A stretch of 64,000 nt of DNA, taken from the NCBI GenBank assembly GCA_947461435.1, contig CANHLE010000001.1, positions 1 through 64,000 on the forward strand, written 5' to 3'. The notes under the pieces were generated by a model that saw only the letters and a program-made list of their open reading frames with translations, was not told the DNA's origin and made no database searches. A program made the translations under genes and the position numbers. This DNA comes from Paracoccaceae bacterium (GTDB lineage: Bacteria; Pseudomonadota; Alphaproteobacteria; Rhodobacterales; Rhodobacteraceae). Positions 1-7,908 of this stretch are shown piece by piece. The first letter of the stretch is position 1; each line of letters begins with the position of its first letter.

Positions 1-1221
1 ACCAACGCGCCCCATGCCATTGCCGGGCGGCTGCGCGGGGCGGCGGATGATGCCGATCTGCATGATTGGTTGACCGATAATGCGGGGGGATTGGTGGCCA
101 AGGAACTGGTCAAGCTGTCGACCACGCCGGTTTATGAAAACGGGCAACTTGTGCCGCGCCCGATGACGCTGCGGGTGTTTTTGGCCCGCACGCCCGAGGG
201 CTGGCAGGTCATGCCGGGCGGCTTTGCGCGGATCGGCGCCAGCACCGATACCACGGCGATTTCCATGCGCCATGGGGGGCAGGTTGCCGATGTCTGGGTA
301 GTCAGCGATCAGCCCGTGGATGCCGTTTCGATGCTCGATACCCCCGACGAGGGGTTTATGCGCGCCAAGGCCGGGCCTTTGCCCAGCCGTGCGGCGGACA
401 ATCTGTTCTGGCTGGGCCGGTACGTGGAGCGGACCGAGGGCCTGCTTCGGTTGGTGCGCGCCTATAACAGCCGTCTGGACGAGGCCGCCACCTCACCGTT
501 GTTGGCCACGATCCGGGCCCGGCTGAAGACCTATGATGTCACGGCCGCCGAGGCCTTTCCGCGGGGGGTGACGGCCACGCTGGCCAGCGCTGTGAACAGC
601 GCCAGCCAGATCCGCGACCGGTTCAGCGTGGATGGCTGGGCGGCGTTGATGGACATGGAAAAATCCATGCGCCGCATTGCCCCGAAGGCGCAGCCCGGCA
701 ATGATGCCGCCCTGATCATGAGCGTGATGTTGCGCAAGATTGCCGGATTTTCGGGTTTGGTGAATGACAACATGTACCGCGCGACGGGCTGGCAGTTTCT
801 GTCGATGGGCCGCGCGCTGGAACGGGCGGCGATGATGAGTGATCTTTTGGCGGCTGTGGCCGATCCTGCCTCGGCGGTGGGGGGGCTGGATCTGGCGATC
901 GAGGTGGGCGACAGCCTGATGATTCACCGCCAAGGCTATTCCGTCTTTACCCGGCGCGAAAGCGTGATCGATCTGCTGGCTTTGGACGAGATGAACCCCC
1001 GATCTGTGCGGTTTCAGTTGGATGTGATTGCCCAGCGGGTGACCGATCTGAAGGGGCTGCGCCCCGAACGTCAGACGCGCGACTTTGGGGCCAAGCTGGA
1101 CAAGGTCAGGGCCGATCTGGCGGCCCATACCGTCAGCAGTCTGGATACAAAGGCGTTGACGCGGCTGTTTGGCGATATTCTGGGACTGTCGAGCAGCCTG
1201 CACGCCACGTTCATGCAATAG
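1..1221 (+). CDS. Circularly permuted ATP-grasp / alpha-E fusion protein (3' part)
   Basis: The gene is open from the first base of the window, so its start lies upstream. The first ~125 codons resemble the end of a circularly permuted ATP-grasp domain (DUF404/407), with the stretch LVKLSTTPVYENGQLVPRP followed by RVFLARTPEGW. From about base 385 the protein continues into an alpha-E (DUF403) helical domain beginning AADNLFWLGRYVERTEG. In this family the two modules occur either as separate genes or fused; here they are fused. Such proteins usually sit beside a transglutaminase-like gene, as here, and are thought to act in peptide or amide ligation, but the substrate is unknown. The stop is followed within 10 bases by the next start, suggesting one operon. 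Confidence 0.85.
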   Translation, partial: TNAPHAIAGRLRGAADDADLHDWLTDNAGGLVAKELVKLSTTPVYENGQLVPRPMTLRVFLARTPEGWQVMPGGFARIGASTDTTAISMRHGGQVADVWVVSDQPVDAVSMLDTPDEGFMRAKAGPLPSRAADNLFWLGRYVERTEGLLRLVRAYNSRLDEAATSPLLATIRARLKTYDVTAAEAFPRGVTATLASAVNSASQIRDRFSVDGWAALMDMEKSMRRIAPKAQPGNDAALIMSVMLRKIAGFSGLVNDNMYRATGWQFLSMGRALERAAMMSDLLAAVADPASAVGGLDLAIEVGDSLMIHRQGYSVFTRRESVIDLLALDEMNPRSVRFQLDVIAQRVTDLKGLRPERQTRDFGAKLDKVRADLAAHTVSSLDTKALTRLFGDILGLSSSLHATFMQ

Positions 1222-1230
1222 GACCGCGCG

Positions 1231-2115
1231 ATGAAGTATGACGTGACGCTGCGCATCGACTATGCTTACGGCACCCCTTCGGTCGGGGGGCGACATCTGG
1301 TCTGTCTGATCCCGCAAGGCAGCGGGCCGGACCAAAGCGTCAGCCGCGCCAAACTGGCCATCCATCCGGCCCCCCAAGAACGGGTGGATCGGCAGGATTT
1401 CTTTGGAAATCAGGTCACGGAATTCAGCTTTCGCGCGCCGCATCTGGCCATGAGCCTGACCATGACCGCGCAGGTGGAGCGCCAAGCCGTGCCGCCGGAC
1501 AGATCCGCGCTGTCGGTTCCGCTGGGGGCGCTGGGCGCAGCTTTGGGCGCGGTTCATGATGTCGGGGCGCTTTCGCCGCTGCATTTTCTGGCCCCCTCGT
1601 TTCGGGTGCCGCGGGACCCTGAAATCATCGCCTTTGGCGAGGATCAGCAAGGCGCGGGGCAAACGGTGTTCGATGTGGTCGTGGCGGTGGGGCGGGCGCT
1701 TCACCGGCATATGAAGTTTGATGCCAAGGCCACAACCGTTGATACCCCCGCGTCTGAAGCCTTTGCCAAGGCGCGGGGGGTTTGTCAGGATTTCAGCCAT
1801 ATCATGATCGGCTGTCTGCGGGGGTTGGGGATACCGGCGGGCTATGTCTCGGGCTTTTTGCGCACCTTGCCGCCGCCGGGAAAACCGCGCTTGCAGGGGG
1901 CGGATGCGATGCATGCCTGGGTGCGCGCCTGGTGCGGCCCGCAGGGGGGCTGGATCGACTATGATCCGACCAATGCCTGTTTTGCCGGTGCGGATCATAT
2001 CTGCGTCGCCTGGGGGCGGGATTATTCGGATGTGGCCCCCGTCAAAGGGACGATCCGCATCGCGGGCGGTCAGACGAGCAAGCAAGCGGTGGATGTGGTG
2101 CCCCTCGCGGAATGA
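1231..2115 (+). CDS. Transglutaminase-like cysteine protease family protein
   Basis: This 294-residue protein begins with a bacterial transglutaminase N-terminal beta domain (MKYDVTLRIDYAYG) followed by a transglutaminase core. The catalytic triad can be read directly: Cys185 in GVCQDFSH, His228 in DAMHAWV and Asp243 in WIDYDPTN. Members of this family paired with ATP-grasp/alpha-E proteins are predicted to hydrolyse or transfer peptide amides, the opposite activity to the neighbouring ligase. There is no signal peptide, so it should be cytoplasmic. It starts 9 bases after the previous stop. The specific substrate cannot be told from sequence. Confidence 0.85.
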   Translation: MKYDVTLRIDYAYGTPSVGGRHLVCLIPQGSGPDQSVSRAKLAIHPAPQERVDRQDFFGNQVTEFSFRAPHLAMSLTMTAQVERQAVPPDRSALSVPLGALGAALGAVHDVGALSPLHFLAPSFRVPRDPEIIAFGEDQQGAGQTVFDVVVAVGRALHRHMKFDAKATTVDTPASEAFAKARGVCQDFSHIMIGCLRGLGIPAGYVSGFLRTLPPPGKPRLQGADAMHAWVRAWCGPQGGWIDYDPTNACFAGADHICVAWGRDYSDVAPVKGTIRIAGGQTSKQAVDVVPLAE

Positions 2116-2147
2116 GGGGGCAGCAGTGCCGCGCCCGCAAAGGGGGG

Positions 2148-3152
2148 TCAGGGAATCAGGCCCACGGCCTGTAGCACCGACTGCGGCGCGGGGCGGCGCC
2201 AGATGCGTTGATAACTTTCGACCACCGTATCGCGCGTGACAGAGATTCCGGGCAGGGCGATCCATGCCGGGGTCAGGTGACCCAGCAGCGTAAGGATGGT
2301 TGTCTGCGCGGCGGCGACCCCCTGCAAAAAGGGCTGCTGCGCCGCAATCACGGCGAAGGGGCCGCCCTGCGCCAGCCCGATCGCCACCTCTTCGCCCAGA
2401 TCGACCGTGGCAATCGGGGTTTCGAGCGACAGGCGGTGCAGGATTTCGGCCGCTTTCAACGCGGGGGTATCCCAAACCACGAACAGGCCAGCCAGATCCG
2501 GGTGCGCCGCCAGTAGGGCCGACGTTTTGTCGGCCGCGTCGTCGATCCGGGCAAAACCGTCTTGATGGATCGACAGGTCAGGGCGGTTGGCCCGCATCCA
2601 TTTTGTGAAGGCCAGTTCGCGTTCATTGGTTGCAAAGAAATCGGCGGCATAGCCCAAAAGCCCCACCTTGGCCCCCTGCGGCAGATGAGCCGACAACCCT
2701 TCGGCGGCAAGGATGCCCAGTCCGAAATTGTCGGCCGATACCAGCGTGCCATAGTGGCGGCCCGGCAAAAGACCGGTGGGGGCATTGTCCAGCAGCACCA
2801 GTTTGATCCCGGCATCGGCCAGTCGGGCATGGGCCAAGGCCACCTCTTCGTTGGCCACGGGCAGCGAGATGACCGCATCGGGTTTTTGCGCCAACAGCTC
2901 TTCAAGCGCCTGCACCTGCGCGCGGGGAGAAAAGGCGCAGTCGATGACATGGGTCACCGCCGTGCCGCAATCGCCAAAGGTGCCCACCATGCCCGACAAT
3001 TGCTGATGGGCCCAATCGCTTTGCAAGGTGTGCAGCACGACGGCGACGCGAAAGCCGCGCGCCTTGGCGGCGGCGCGATCTTCGGGCAGCAGGGTAACGC
3101 GTTCGGGCGGCGCGGCGCGCTCTCCGTGGGGGCCAAGGCCGGAGATGGTCAT
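2148..3152 (-). CDS. Leaderless sugar-binding (periplasmic-binding type 1) protein
   Basis: This 334-residue protein has a type 1 periplasmic-binding fold like ribose-binding proteins, but no signal peptide and no N-terminal helix-turn-helix. It is clearly paralogous to the exported binding protein at 5565-6683: shared blocks include VSADN, AADFF, VWD, TVDLGE followed by V-A-I, and the ending LPxxxVxxDxxxxxxxxx. The start at 3152 is chosen because it overlaps the stop of the ROK gene as ATGA, indicating translational coupling. An upstream in-frame start at 3266 would add 38 residues lacking any export signal. The likely role is cytoplasmic sugar sensing together with the ROK protein (inference). 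It could also be a binding protein that lost its leader. Confidence 0.75.
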   Translation of the reverse strand: MTISGLGPHGERAAPPERVTLLPEDRAAAKARGFRVAVVLHTLQSDWAHQQLSGMVGTFGDCGTAVTHVIDCAFSPRAQVQALEELLAQKPDAVISLPVANEEVALAHARLADAGIKLVLLDNAPTGLLPGRHYGTLVSADNFGLGILAAEGLSAHLPQGAKVGLLGYAADFFATNERELAFTKWMRANRPDLSIHQDGFARIDDAADKTSALLAAHPDLAGLFVVWDTPALKAAEILHRLSLETPIATVDLGEEVAIGLAQGGPFAVIAAQQPFLQGVAAAQTTILTLLGHLTPAWIALPGISVTRDTVVESYQRIWRRPAPQSVLQAVGLIP

Positions 3153-4504
3153 GGCGCACCTCGTCTGGGGGGGGGAAGGGAGGGAGGGGTTGGCGGGGTG
3201 CTGTCCAGCCCGGAGCGGAAGGCGGTAAAGCCGGGATGGCTGAGGGGGCTGCCCTGCATGACCCAATCTTTCAGGAAACCCGGCGCAAAAAGCAATTCTG
3301 CCCCGGCCCGGGCCGCGCCCACCAACCCGGCGGAGGAGCCCATCTGGCTGCGGATGATGCGCAGATCGCGGGTCACGAGGGGATGGCTGGCACCGTAGAC
3401 CGCCTCGCGCATGGCGGCAAGGATGATGTCATTGGTCTGCACGATCGATCCGGACAGCACGATCACTTCGGGGTTCAGGGTATTGGTCAGTGTGGCCACG
3501 ACCTGCCCGATCAAGCGGCCGGCGGTGGTCAGAATTTCGGCACAAACCTCGTCTCCCATTTGTGCGGCCTGTGCGACATCAAGCGCCGTGATCTCGCCGC
3601 CGCGGCGCAGATGGTCGGCCAGAAAGGCGCTGCGGCCTGTTTCGGCGGCCAGCCGACCCTCGCGCAGGATCATGTCCGATCCGGCCATGGCGTCGAGGGT
3701 GCCGCTGCGGTCGTTTGCGTGGATCGGAAGGGTGCCGATCAGGCCGGTTGCGCCCTGCGCCCCACGGTAAAGCCGCCCTTCGGAGACGATGCCGGCCCCG
3801 ATCCGCCGCCCGATCTTGACAAAAAGCATCGAGGACAGGCCTTGGCCCGCCCCGGCGTGCAGCTCGCCCATGGTCATCGTATCGACCGACGAGCGCATCC
3901 AGACGGGCGCGCCAAAGCTGCGCGTCAAAAGTTCGACGAGCGGGAAGCCTTCCCATGCGGGTACAACGGGGGGGGTTTTGGTCAGGAAGTCGCCAGAGGT
4001 GCCCGGAACCGTGCCGGGAACAGACAGCGAGATGCCCCACAGCCCGGCAGGGGATGCCTGCCGGTCGAGGGACCAGCGCAGCAAGGTGGTCAGCCGTTCC
4101 GCCAGCATGTCGGGCGGCGCGTTCATTTCGAATTCTTCGTGGTGTTCGGTCAAAAGGTTGCCGGCCAGATCGGCCACGCCGACCCCCAGCGCCGTTTGGT
4201 CCAGTGTGGCCACCAGAACGCGCCCGCGGCGGGCGGCCAATTGCACCAGACGCGGCGCGCGGCCGCCCGTGGCCGCCCCAAGTTCGCTTTCGTCGATCAG
4301 GCCCAGATCGGCCAGCATCGTCAGCCGGTCGGCCACGACGGCCCGGCCCAGCTCGCTTCGGCGTTCCAACTCTTGCCGGGTGGTCGTGTCGGCGGCCCGA
4401 ATCATGTTCAGCAGCTCTACCAGCGACGGTGCGGCTGTATCGGCCACGCGGGGCCGACCCTTGCCGCGTGCGGCGGCGGCTGTCGCTGTCAGGTCTTGCG
4501 GCAT
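3149..4504 (-). CDS. ROK-family transcriptional regulator, degenerate sugar site
   Basis: This 451-residue protein has an N-terminal winged helix-turn-helix (about residues 27-85, ending in the wing GGRAPRLV) and a C-terminal ROK fold with VKIGRRIGAGIV. It probably controls the divergent sugar ABC operon. The usual ROK sugar-binding ExGH motif is changed to GLIGT (residues 254-258). The Cys-rich zinc motif that normally follows is absent, with DRSGTLDAMAG in its place, and the kinase Asp motif is absent too. It is therefore not a kinase and may not bind sugar in the standard way. The start at 4504 has a good ribosome site (GAGAGGAA on the minus strand) about 8 bases upstream; an in-frame ATG at 4573 lacks one. 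Confidence 0.85.
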   Translation of the reverse strand: MPQDLTATAAAARGKGRPRVADTAAPSLVELLNMIRAADTTTRQELERRSELGRAVVADRLTMLADLGLIDESELGAATGGRAPRLVQLAARRGRVLVATLDQTALGVGVADLAGNLLTEHHEEFEMNAPPDMLAERLTTLLRWSLDRQASPAGLWGISLSVPGTVPGTSGDFLTKTPPVVPAWEGFPLVELLTRSFGAPVWMRSSVDTMTMGELHAGAGQGLSSMLFVKIGRRIGAGIVSEGRLYRGAQGATGLIGTLPIHANDRSGTLDAMAGSDMILREGRLAAETGRSAFLADHLRRGGEITALDVAQAAQMGDEVCAEILTTAGRLIGQVVATLTNTLNPEVIVLSGSIVQTNDIILAAMREAVYGASHPLVTRDLRIIRSQMGSSAGLVGAARAGAELLFAPGFLKDWVMQGSPLSHPGFTAFRSGLDSTPPTPPSLPPPRRGAP

Positions 4505-4564
4505 CGTTGGCGGTTCCTCTCTTTTTCCTAGATAATTCGGGGTCTTCGCCTGATCAAGCAAATA

Positions 4565-4587
4565 CTTTTGCATTTAAAAAGCAAAAG
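4565..4587. promoter_or_regulatory. Inverted repeat, candidate ROK operator 1
   Basis: The arms CTTTTGC (4565-4571) and GCAAAAG (4581-4587) are perfect inverted 7-mers separated by a 9-base A/T-only spacer. The site lies in the divergent gap between the ROK gene and the sugar operon, just upstream of the ROK start region, which fits a regulator binding site. Assignment to the ROK protein is inferred from position. Confidence 0.55.
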
Positions 4588-4588
4588 A

Positions 4589-4607
4589 TTTGCTAGTTAC
4601 GTGCAAA
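4589..4607. promoter_or_regulatory. Inverted repeat, candidate ROK operator 2
   Basis: TTTGC (4589-4593) and GCAAA (4603-4607) flank another 9-base spacer, so this repeats the TTTGC-N9-GCAAA core of the neighbouring palindrome. The two centres are 22 bases apart, about two helical turns, so two dimers could bind the same DNA face. It ends 5 bases before the proposed -35 box of the sugar operon. Confidence 0.5.
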
Positions 4608-4612
4608 ATATA

Positions 4613-4641
4613 TTGACCTAGCTTTATTTCCGTCCTAAGTC
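4613..4641 (+). promoter_or_regulatory. Candidate sigma-70-type promoter of the sugar operon
   Basis: TTGACC at 4613-4618 and TAAGTC at 4636-4641 are separated by 17 bases, a plausible -35/-10 pair upstream of the isomerase start at 4713. The two palindromes lie directly upstream, so a regulator bound there could block or help polymerase. The -10 match is weak. Confidence 0.4.
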
Positions 4642-4712
4642 TCCATCCAACGGCCGAGGAGGGTCGGTAAGCCAAGGGTCCTGTGGATCTGCGGTGTAGA
4701 GGGGAGACACGC

Positions 4713-5525
4713 ATGACAGCCTGGAAACTGGCCTATCACGCCAATTGTTGGGGCGCGCTTGGCGGCGATGCCGTGGGGGTGACGTCGATCACCCAACTGG
4801 CCTATCGCACCTTTGGCGAGATGGACCGCGCGCTGAGCGAGATTGCTGCCGCTGGCTTTGAGGGGGTGGAGCTGTTCGACGGCAACCTGATGGAGTTTTC
4901 CGCCGATCAACTGCGCAAACTGCTGGCCGATACGGGCCTGAAGCTGGTCGCGGCCTATGCTGGCGGCAACTTCATCTTCGACGACATTCTGCCCGAGGAA
5001 CTGGCCCGGGTGACCCGCGCCGCAGACCGTGCGGCGGAATTGGGGGCGCCGCATCTGGTGGTGGGGGGCGGGGCCAAGCGGTTCGACGGCACCCGCGAAG
5101 CCGATTATCACAAGCTTGCCGCCGCCTTGGACCGCGTCAAGGATCTGGCCGAGGCGCGCGGTTTGCGGGCCCATTACCACCCACATCTGTCAACCATTGT
5201 TGAGGGTCCGGCCACGGTTGCCAAGATATTCGATCTGACCGCCATCGATTTTTGCCCCGACACCGCCCATCTGGCGGCGGCGGGCGGCGATCCGGCGAGC
5301 TTGATCCGCGAGCATGCCCGGCGGATTTCCTATGTTCATCTGAAGGGGTTTCAAAAGACGCCCTTCGCCTTCACCCCTCTGGACCGCGGCGATATTCCAA
5401 CTGCCCCGATCCTGCAGGCCCTGCGTGACATCGGCTATCAGGGCTGGGTCTGCGCTGAACTTGATGCCTGGCCCGACCCTGCCGAAGGGGCGCGCCTGAG
5501 CATGACATACTTGAAAAACCACTGA
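4713..5525 (+). CDS. Sugar phosphate isomerase/epimerase-like TIM-barrel protein
   Basis: This 270-residue protein belongs to the xylose-isomerase-like TIM-barrel superfamily, the group that contains inosose dehydratase IolE and many sugar epimerases. Expected metal ligands are visible at strand ends: Glu in VELFDG, Asp in CPDTAHL, His in YVHLKG and Glu in CAELDAW, with HYHPH in the middle. The start at 4713 has the ribosome site AGAGGGGAG; an upstream in-frame ATG at 4683 does not. It is the first gene of a sugar uptake operon that also has a Gfo/Idh/MocA dehydrogenase, a combination common in inositol or keto-sugar catabolism. The exact substrate cannot be assigned. Confidence 0.85.
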   Translation: MTAWKLAYHANCWGALGGDAVGVTSITQLAYRTFGEMDRALSEIAAAGFEGVELFDGNLMEFSADQLRKLLADTGLKLVAAYAGGNFIFDDILPEELARVTRAADRAAELGAPHLVVGGGAKRFDGTREADYHKLAAALDRVKDLAEARGLRAHYHPHLSTIVEGPATVAKIFDLTAIDFCPDTAHLAAAGGDPASLIREHARRISYVHLKGFQKTPFAFTPLDRGDIPTAPILQALRDIGYQGWVCAELDAWPDPAEGARLSMTYLKNH

Positions 5526-5564
5526 CACACGGGGTTTGATACCCCCCCTTCTGGGAGGAAGACC

Positions 5565-6683
5565 ATGATTACAAGACGCAGCCTTTTGGGCGGCGCGGCC
5601 CTGCTTGCGCTGATGACCACCCTAAGCCCGGCCTTTGCCAGCCCGGATGATGCGCTGGCCAAGCTGGTGGAAAGCGTTCTGTCCAAGGGGCCCAATGGCG
5701 AAGATCCTTCGCCCGCCTCGGATATCGCGCTGACCGATGAGGAACTGGCCAAGATCAAAAAGATGAAGGCCACTGCCGCCATCGTCATGCATTACGGCGG
5801 AAACGACTGGAGCCGGGCGCAGATCAACGGGTTGCAAACCCAGTTTGCCGCCATGGGAATTGAAGTGATTGCCGTGACGGACGCCGGGTTCAAACCCGAA
5901 AAGCAGGTGGCGGACCTTGAGACGATCATGGCGCAGAACCCATCGATCATCGTGTCCATCCCGACCGACCCGACGGCCACGGCTGCCGCCTACAAGGCGG
6001 CTGCTGCGGCGGGCGTGAAGATTGTGTTCATGGATAACGTGGCCGCTGGCATGACCGCTGGCACCGACTATGTCTCGGTCGTTTCAGCCGACAACTATGG
6101 CAACGGTGTCGCTGCGGCGCATCTGATGGCCAAGGCGCTGAACGGGGCGGGCACTATCGGCCTTGTCTTTCATGCCGCCGACTTCTTTGTGACCAAGCAG
6201 CGCTATGACGCGTTCAAGGCCACGATTGCCAGCGATTATCCCGATATCAAGATCGTCGACGAACAGGGCATTGGCGGCCCGGATTTTTCGGGTGATGCCG
6301 AAAAGGCGGCCGGGGCCATGCTGACCTCGCATCCCGAGATCCAAGGCATCTGGGCGGTCTGGGATGTGCCGGCCGAGGGTGTGATTTCGGCGGCGCGCAA
6401 CGCGGGCCGGGATGATCTGATCATCACCACCGTCGATCTGGGCGAAAACGTCGCAATCTCGATGGCGCAAAACGGCTTTGTCAAAGGACTTGGTGCGCAG
6501 CGCCCCTATGACGCGGGTGTGGTTGAGGCGAAACTGGCGGGCTATGGCCTTTTGGGCAAGGCCGCCCCGGCCTTTGTCGCGCTGCCCGCGCTGCCGGTCA
6601 GCCACGACAATCTTCTGGATGCCTGGATGCAGGTTTATTCCACCGAGGCGACCGACAACGTCAAGAACTCGATGGCCAACTAA
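5565..6683 (+). CDS. Sugar ABC transporter periplasmic binding protein
   Basis: This 372-residue solute-binding protein is of the ribose/LacI type. The N-terminus has an export signal with twin arginines (TRRSLLGG) and a hydrophobic stretch ending near SPAFA, so Tat-type export is possible. The mature part has the family blocks NDWSRAQI, VVSADNYG, HAADFF and TTVDLGE. It delivers a sugar or cyclitol to the permease encoded downstream. It is the exported paralogue of the leaderless protein at 2148-3152. It lies 39 bases after the isomerase gene with the ribosome site GGGAGGAAG. Confidence 0.9.
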   Translation: MITRRSLLGGAALLALMTTLSPAFASPDDALAKLVESVLSKGPNGEDPSPASDIALTDEELAKIKKMKATAAIVMHYGGNDWSRAQINGLQTQFAAMGIEVIAVTDAGFKPEKQVADLETIMAQNPSIIVSIPTDPTATAAAYKAAAAAGVKIVFMDNVAAGMTAGTDYVSVVSADNYGNGVAAAHLMAKALNGAGTIGLVFHAADFFVTKQRYDAFKATIASDYPDIKIVDEQGIGGPDFSGDAEKAAGAMLTSHPEIQGIWAVWDVPAEGVISAARNAGRDDLIITTVDLGENVAISMAQNGFVKGLGAQRPYDAGVVEAKLAGYGLLGKAAPAFVALPALPVSHDNLLDAWMQVYSTEATDNVKNSMAN

Positions 6684-6738
6684 GGCCCTGCGCGGGTGGA
6701 CGCTCCCCCACCCGCGCCCCTTTTTCAGGAGATTTGTG

Positions 6739-7908
6739 ATGACCAAAGTGATGAATGTCGCCATGATCGGCGGCGGATTCATGGGCAAGGCCCATGCCAT
6801 GGCCTATGCCGCCATGCCGATGTTCTTTTGGCCCGCCCCGGCAATTCCGCACCGCAAGGTGGTGGTGGATGTGACGGACGGCGCGGCCGAGGTGGCCCGC
6901 CAACGCTTTGGCTTTGACGAAGCGTCATCGGACTGGCGCGCTGTGGTGGCCCGGCCTGATATTGATGTGGTCGATATCTGCACGCCCAACAATGTTCATG
7001 CTGAAATTGCCATCGCCGCCGCAGCAGCGGGCAAGCACATCATCTGCGAAAAGCCCCTTGCCCGGACGGTGGACGAGGCCCGCGCCATGGCCGACGCCGT
7101 CAAGAAGGCCGGCGTCATTCACATGGTGGCCTTCAACTATCGCCGCACGCCGGCCGTGGCCTTGGCCAAGAAATACATTGATGAAGGCCGCATTGGCCGC
7201 ATCTTGAACTTTCGCGGCACCTATCTGCAAGATTGGTCTGCCGATGAGAATGGCCCCCTGTCCTGGCGGTTCCAAAAGAAAATCGCAGGGTCGGGGACAG
7301 TGGGCGACATTGGCACCCATGTTGTCGATCTGGCGCATTATCTGGTGGGCCCGATCGCTGCGGTCAACGCCCTGACGCGGACCTATGTGACGAGCCGCCC
7401 CCTTCAGCAAGGCGGCGTGGACAAACTTGGCGCCTCTGAAAAGTCTGCCGATGCCGAACGGGCGGCGGTGGATGTGGATGACGAAGTTGTCTCGATGCTG
7501 AAATTCGAAGGCGGTGCCATCGGCTCGCTTGAGGCGACGCGCAATGCTTGGGGCCGCAACAACTTTATCACGCTGGAGATTCACGGCACCAAGGGGTCTA
7601 TCGCGTTCAACTATGAACGGCGCGATGAGTTGCAGGTGATGTTCGCCGATGATCCGGCGGATGCGCGCGGTTTTCGCACCGTTTATACCGGCCCGGCCCA
7701 TCCCTATGGCCAAGGTCTTTGGCCGATCCCGGGTCTGGGCATCGGGTATTCCGAAACCAAGATCGTCGAATGTCATGATTTCTTCAGCGCCATTGCGACA
7801 GGCACGCAGCCCAGCCCGAATTTCCAAGATGGTTTGGCCTGTGAACTTGTGGCAGAGGCGCTGCTGCGGTCGGGCGAAACCGGACTTTGGGAGAGCGTGG
7901 GAAAATGA
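6739..7908 (+). CDS. Gfo/Idh/MocA-family NAD(P)-dependent oxidoreductase
   Basis: This 389-residue dehydrogenase has an N-terminal Rossmann nucleotide site (MIGGGFMGKAHA) and the family motif CEKPLA, whose Lys is catalytic. The C-terminal domain contains GDIGTHVVDLAHYL, including the conserved His. Such enzymes oxidise sugars or cyclitols such as myo-inositol. The start at 6739 follows the ribosome site CAGGAGA. The end overlaps the ABC ATPase start as ATGA, so the two are translationally coupled. In this operon it probably begins catabolism of the imported sugar, with the TIM-barrel isomerase acting on its product. Confidence 0.9.
   Translation: MTKVMNVAMIGGGFMGKAHAMAYAAMPMFFWPAPAIPHRKVVVDVTDGAAEVARQRFGFDEASSDWRAVVARPDIDVVDICTPNNVHAEIAIAAAAAGKHIICEKPLARTVDEARAMADAVKKAGVIHMVAFNYRRTPAVALAKKYIDEGRIGRILNFRGTYLQDWSADENGPLSWRFQKKIAGSGTVGDIGTHVVDLAHYLVGPIAAVNALTRTYVTSRPLQQGGVDKLGASEKSADAERAAVDVDDEVVSMLKFEGGAIGSLEATRNAWGRNNFITLEIHGTKGSIAFNYERRDELQVMFADDPADARGFRTVYTGPAHPYGQGLWPIPGLGIGYSETKIVECHDFFSAIATGTQPSPNFQDGLACELVAEALLRSGETGLWESVGK

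Noticed and set aside
493..2475. 660-codon open frame on the minus strand
   Set aside because: It is antisense to the ATP-grasp/alpha-E and transglutaminase genes, is His/Gln/Arg-rich as expected for an antisense frame in GC-rich DNA, and matches no family.
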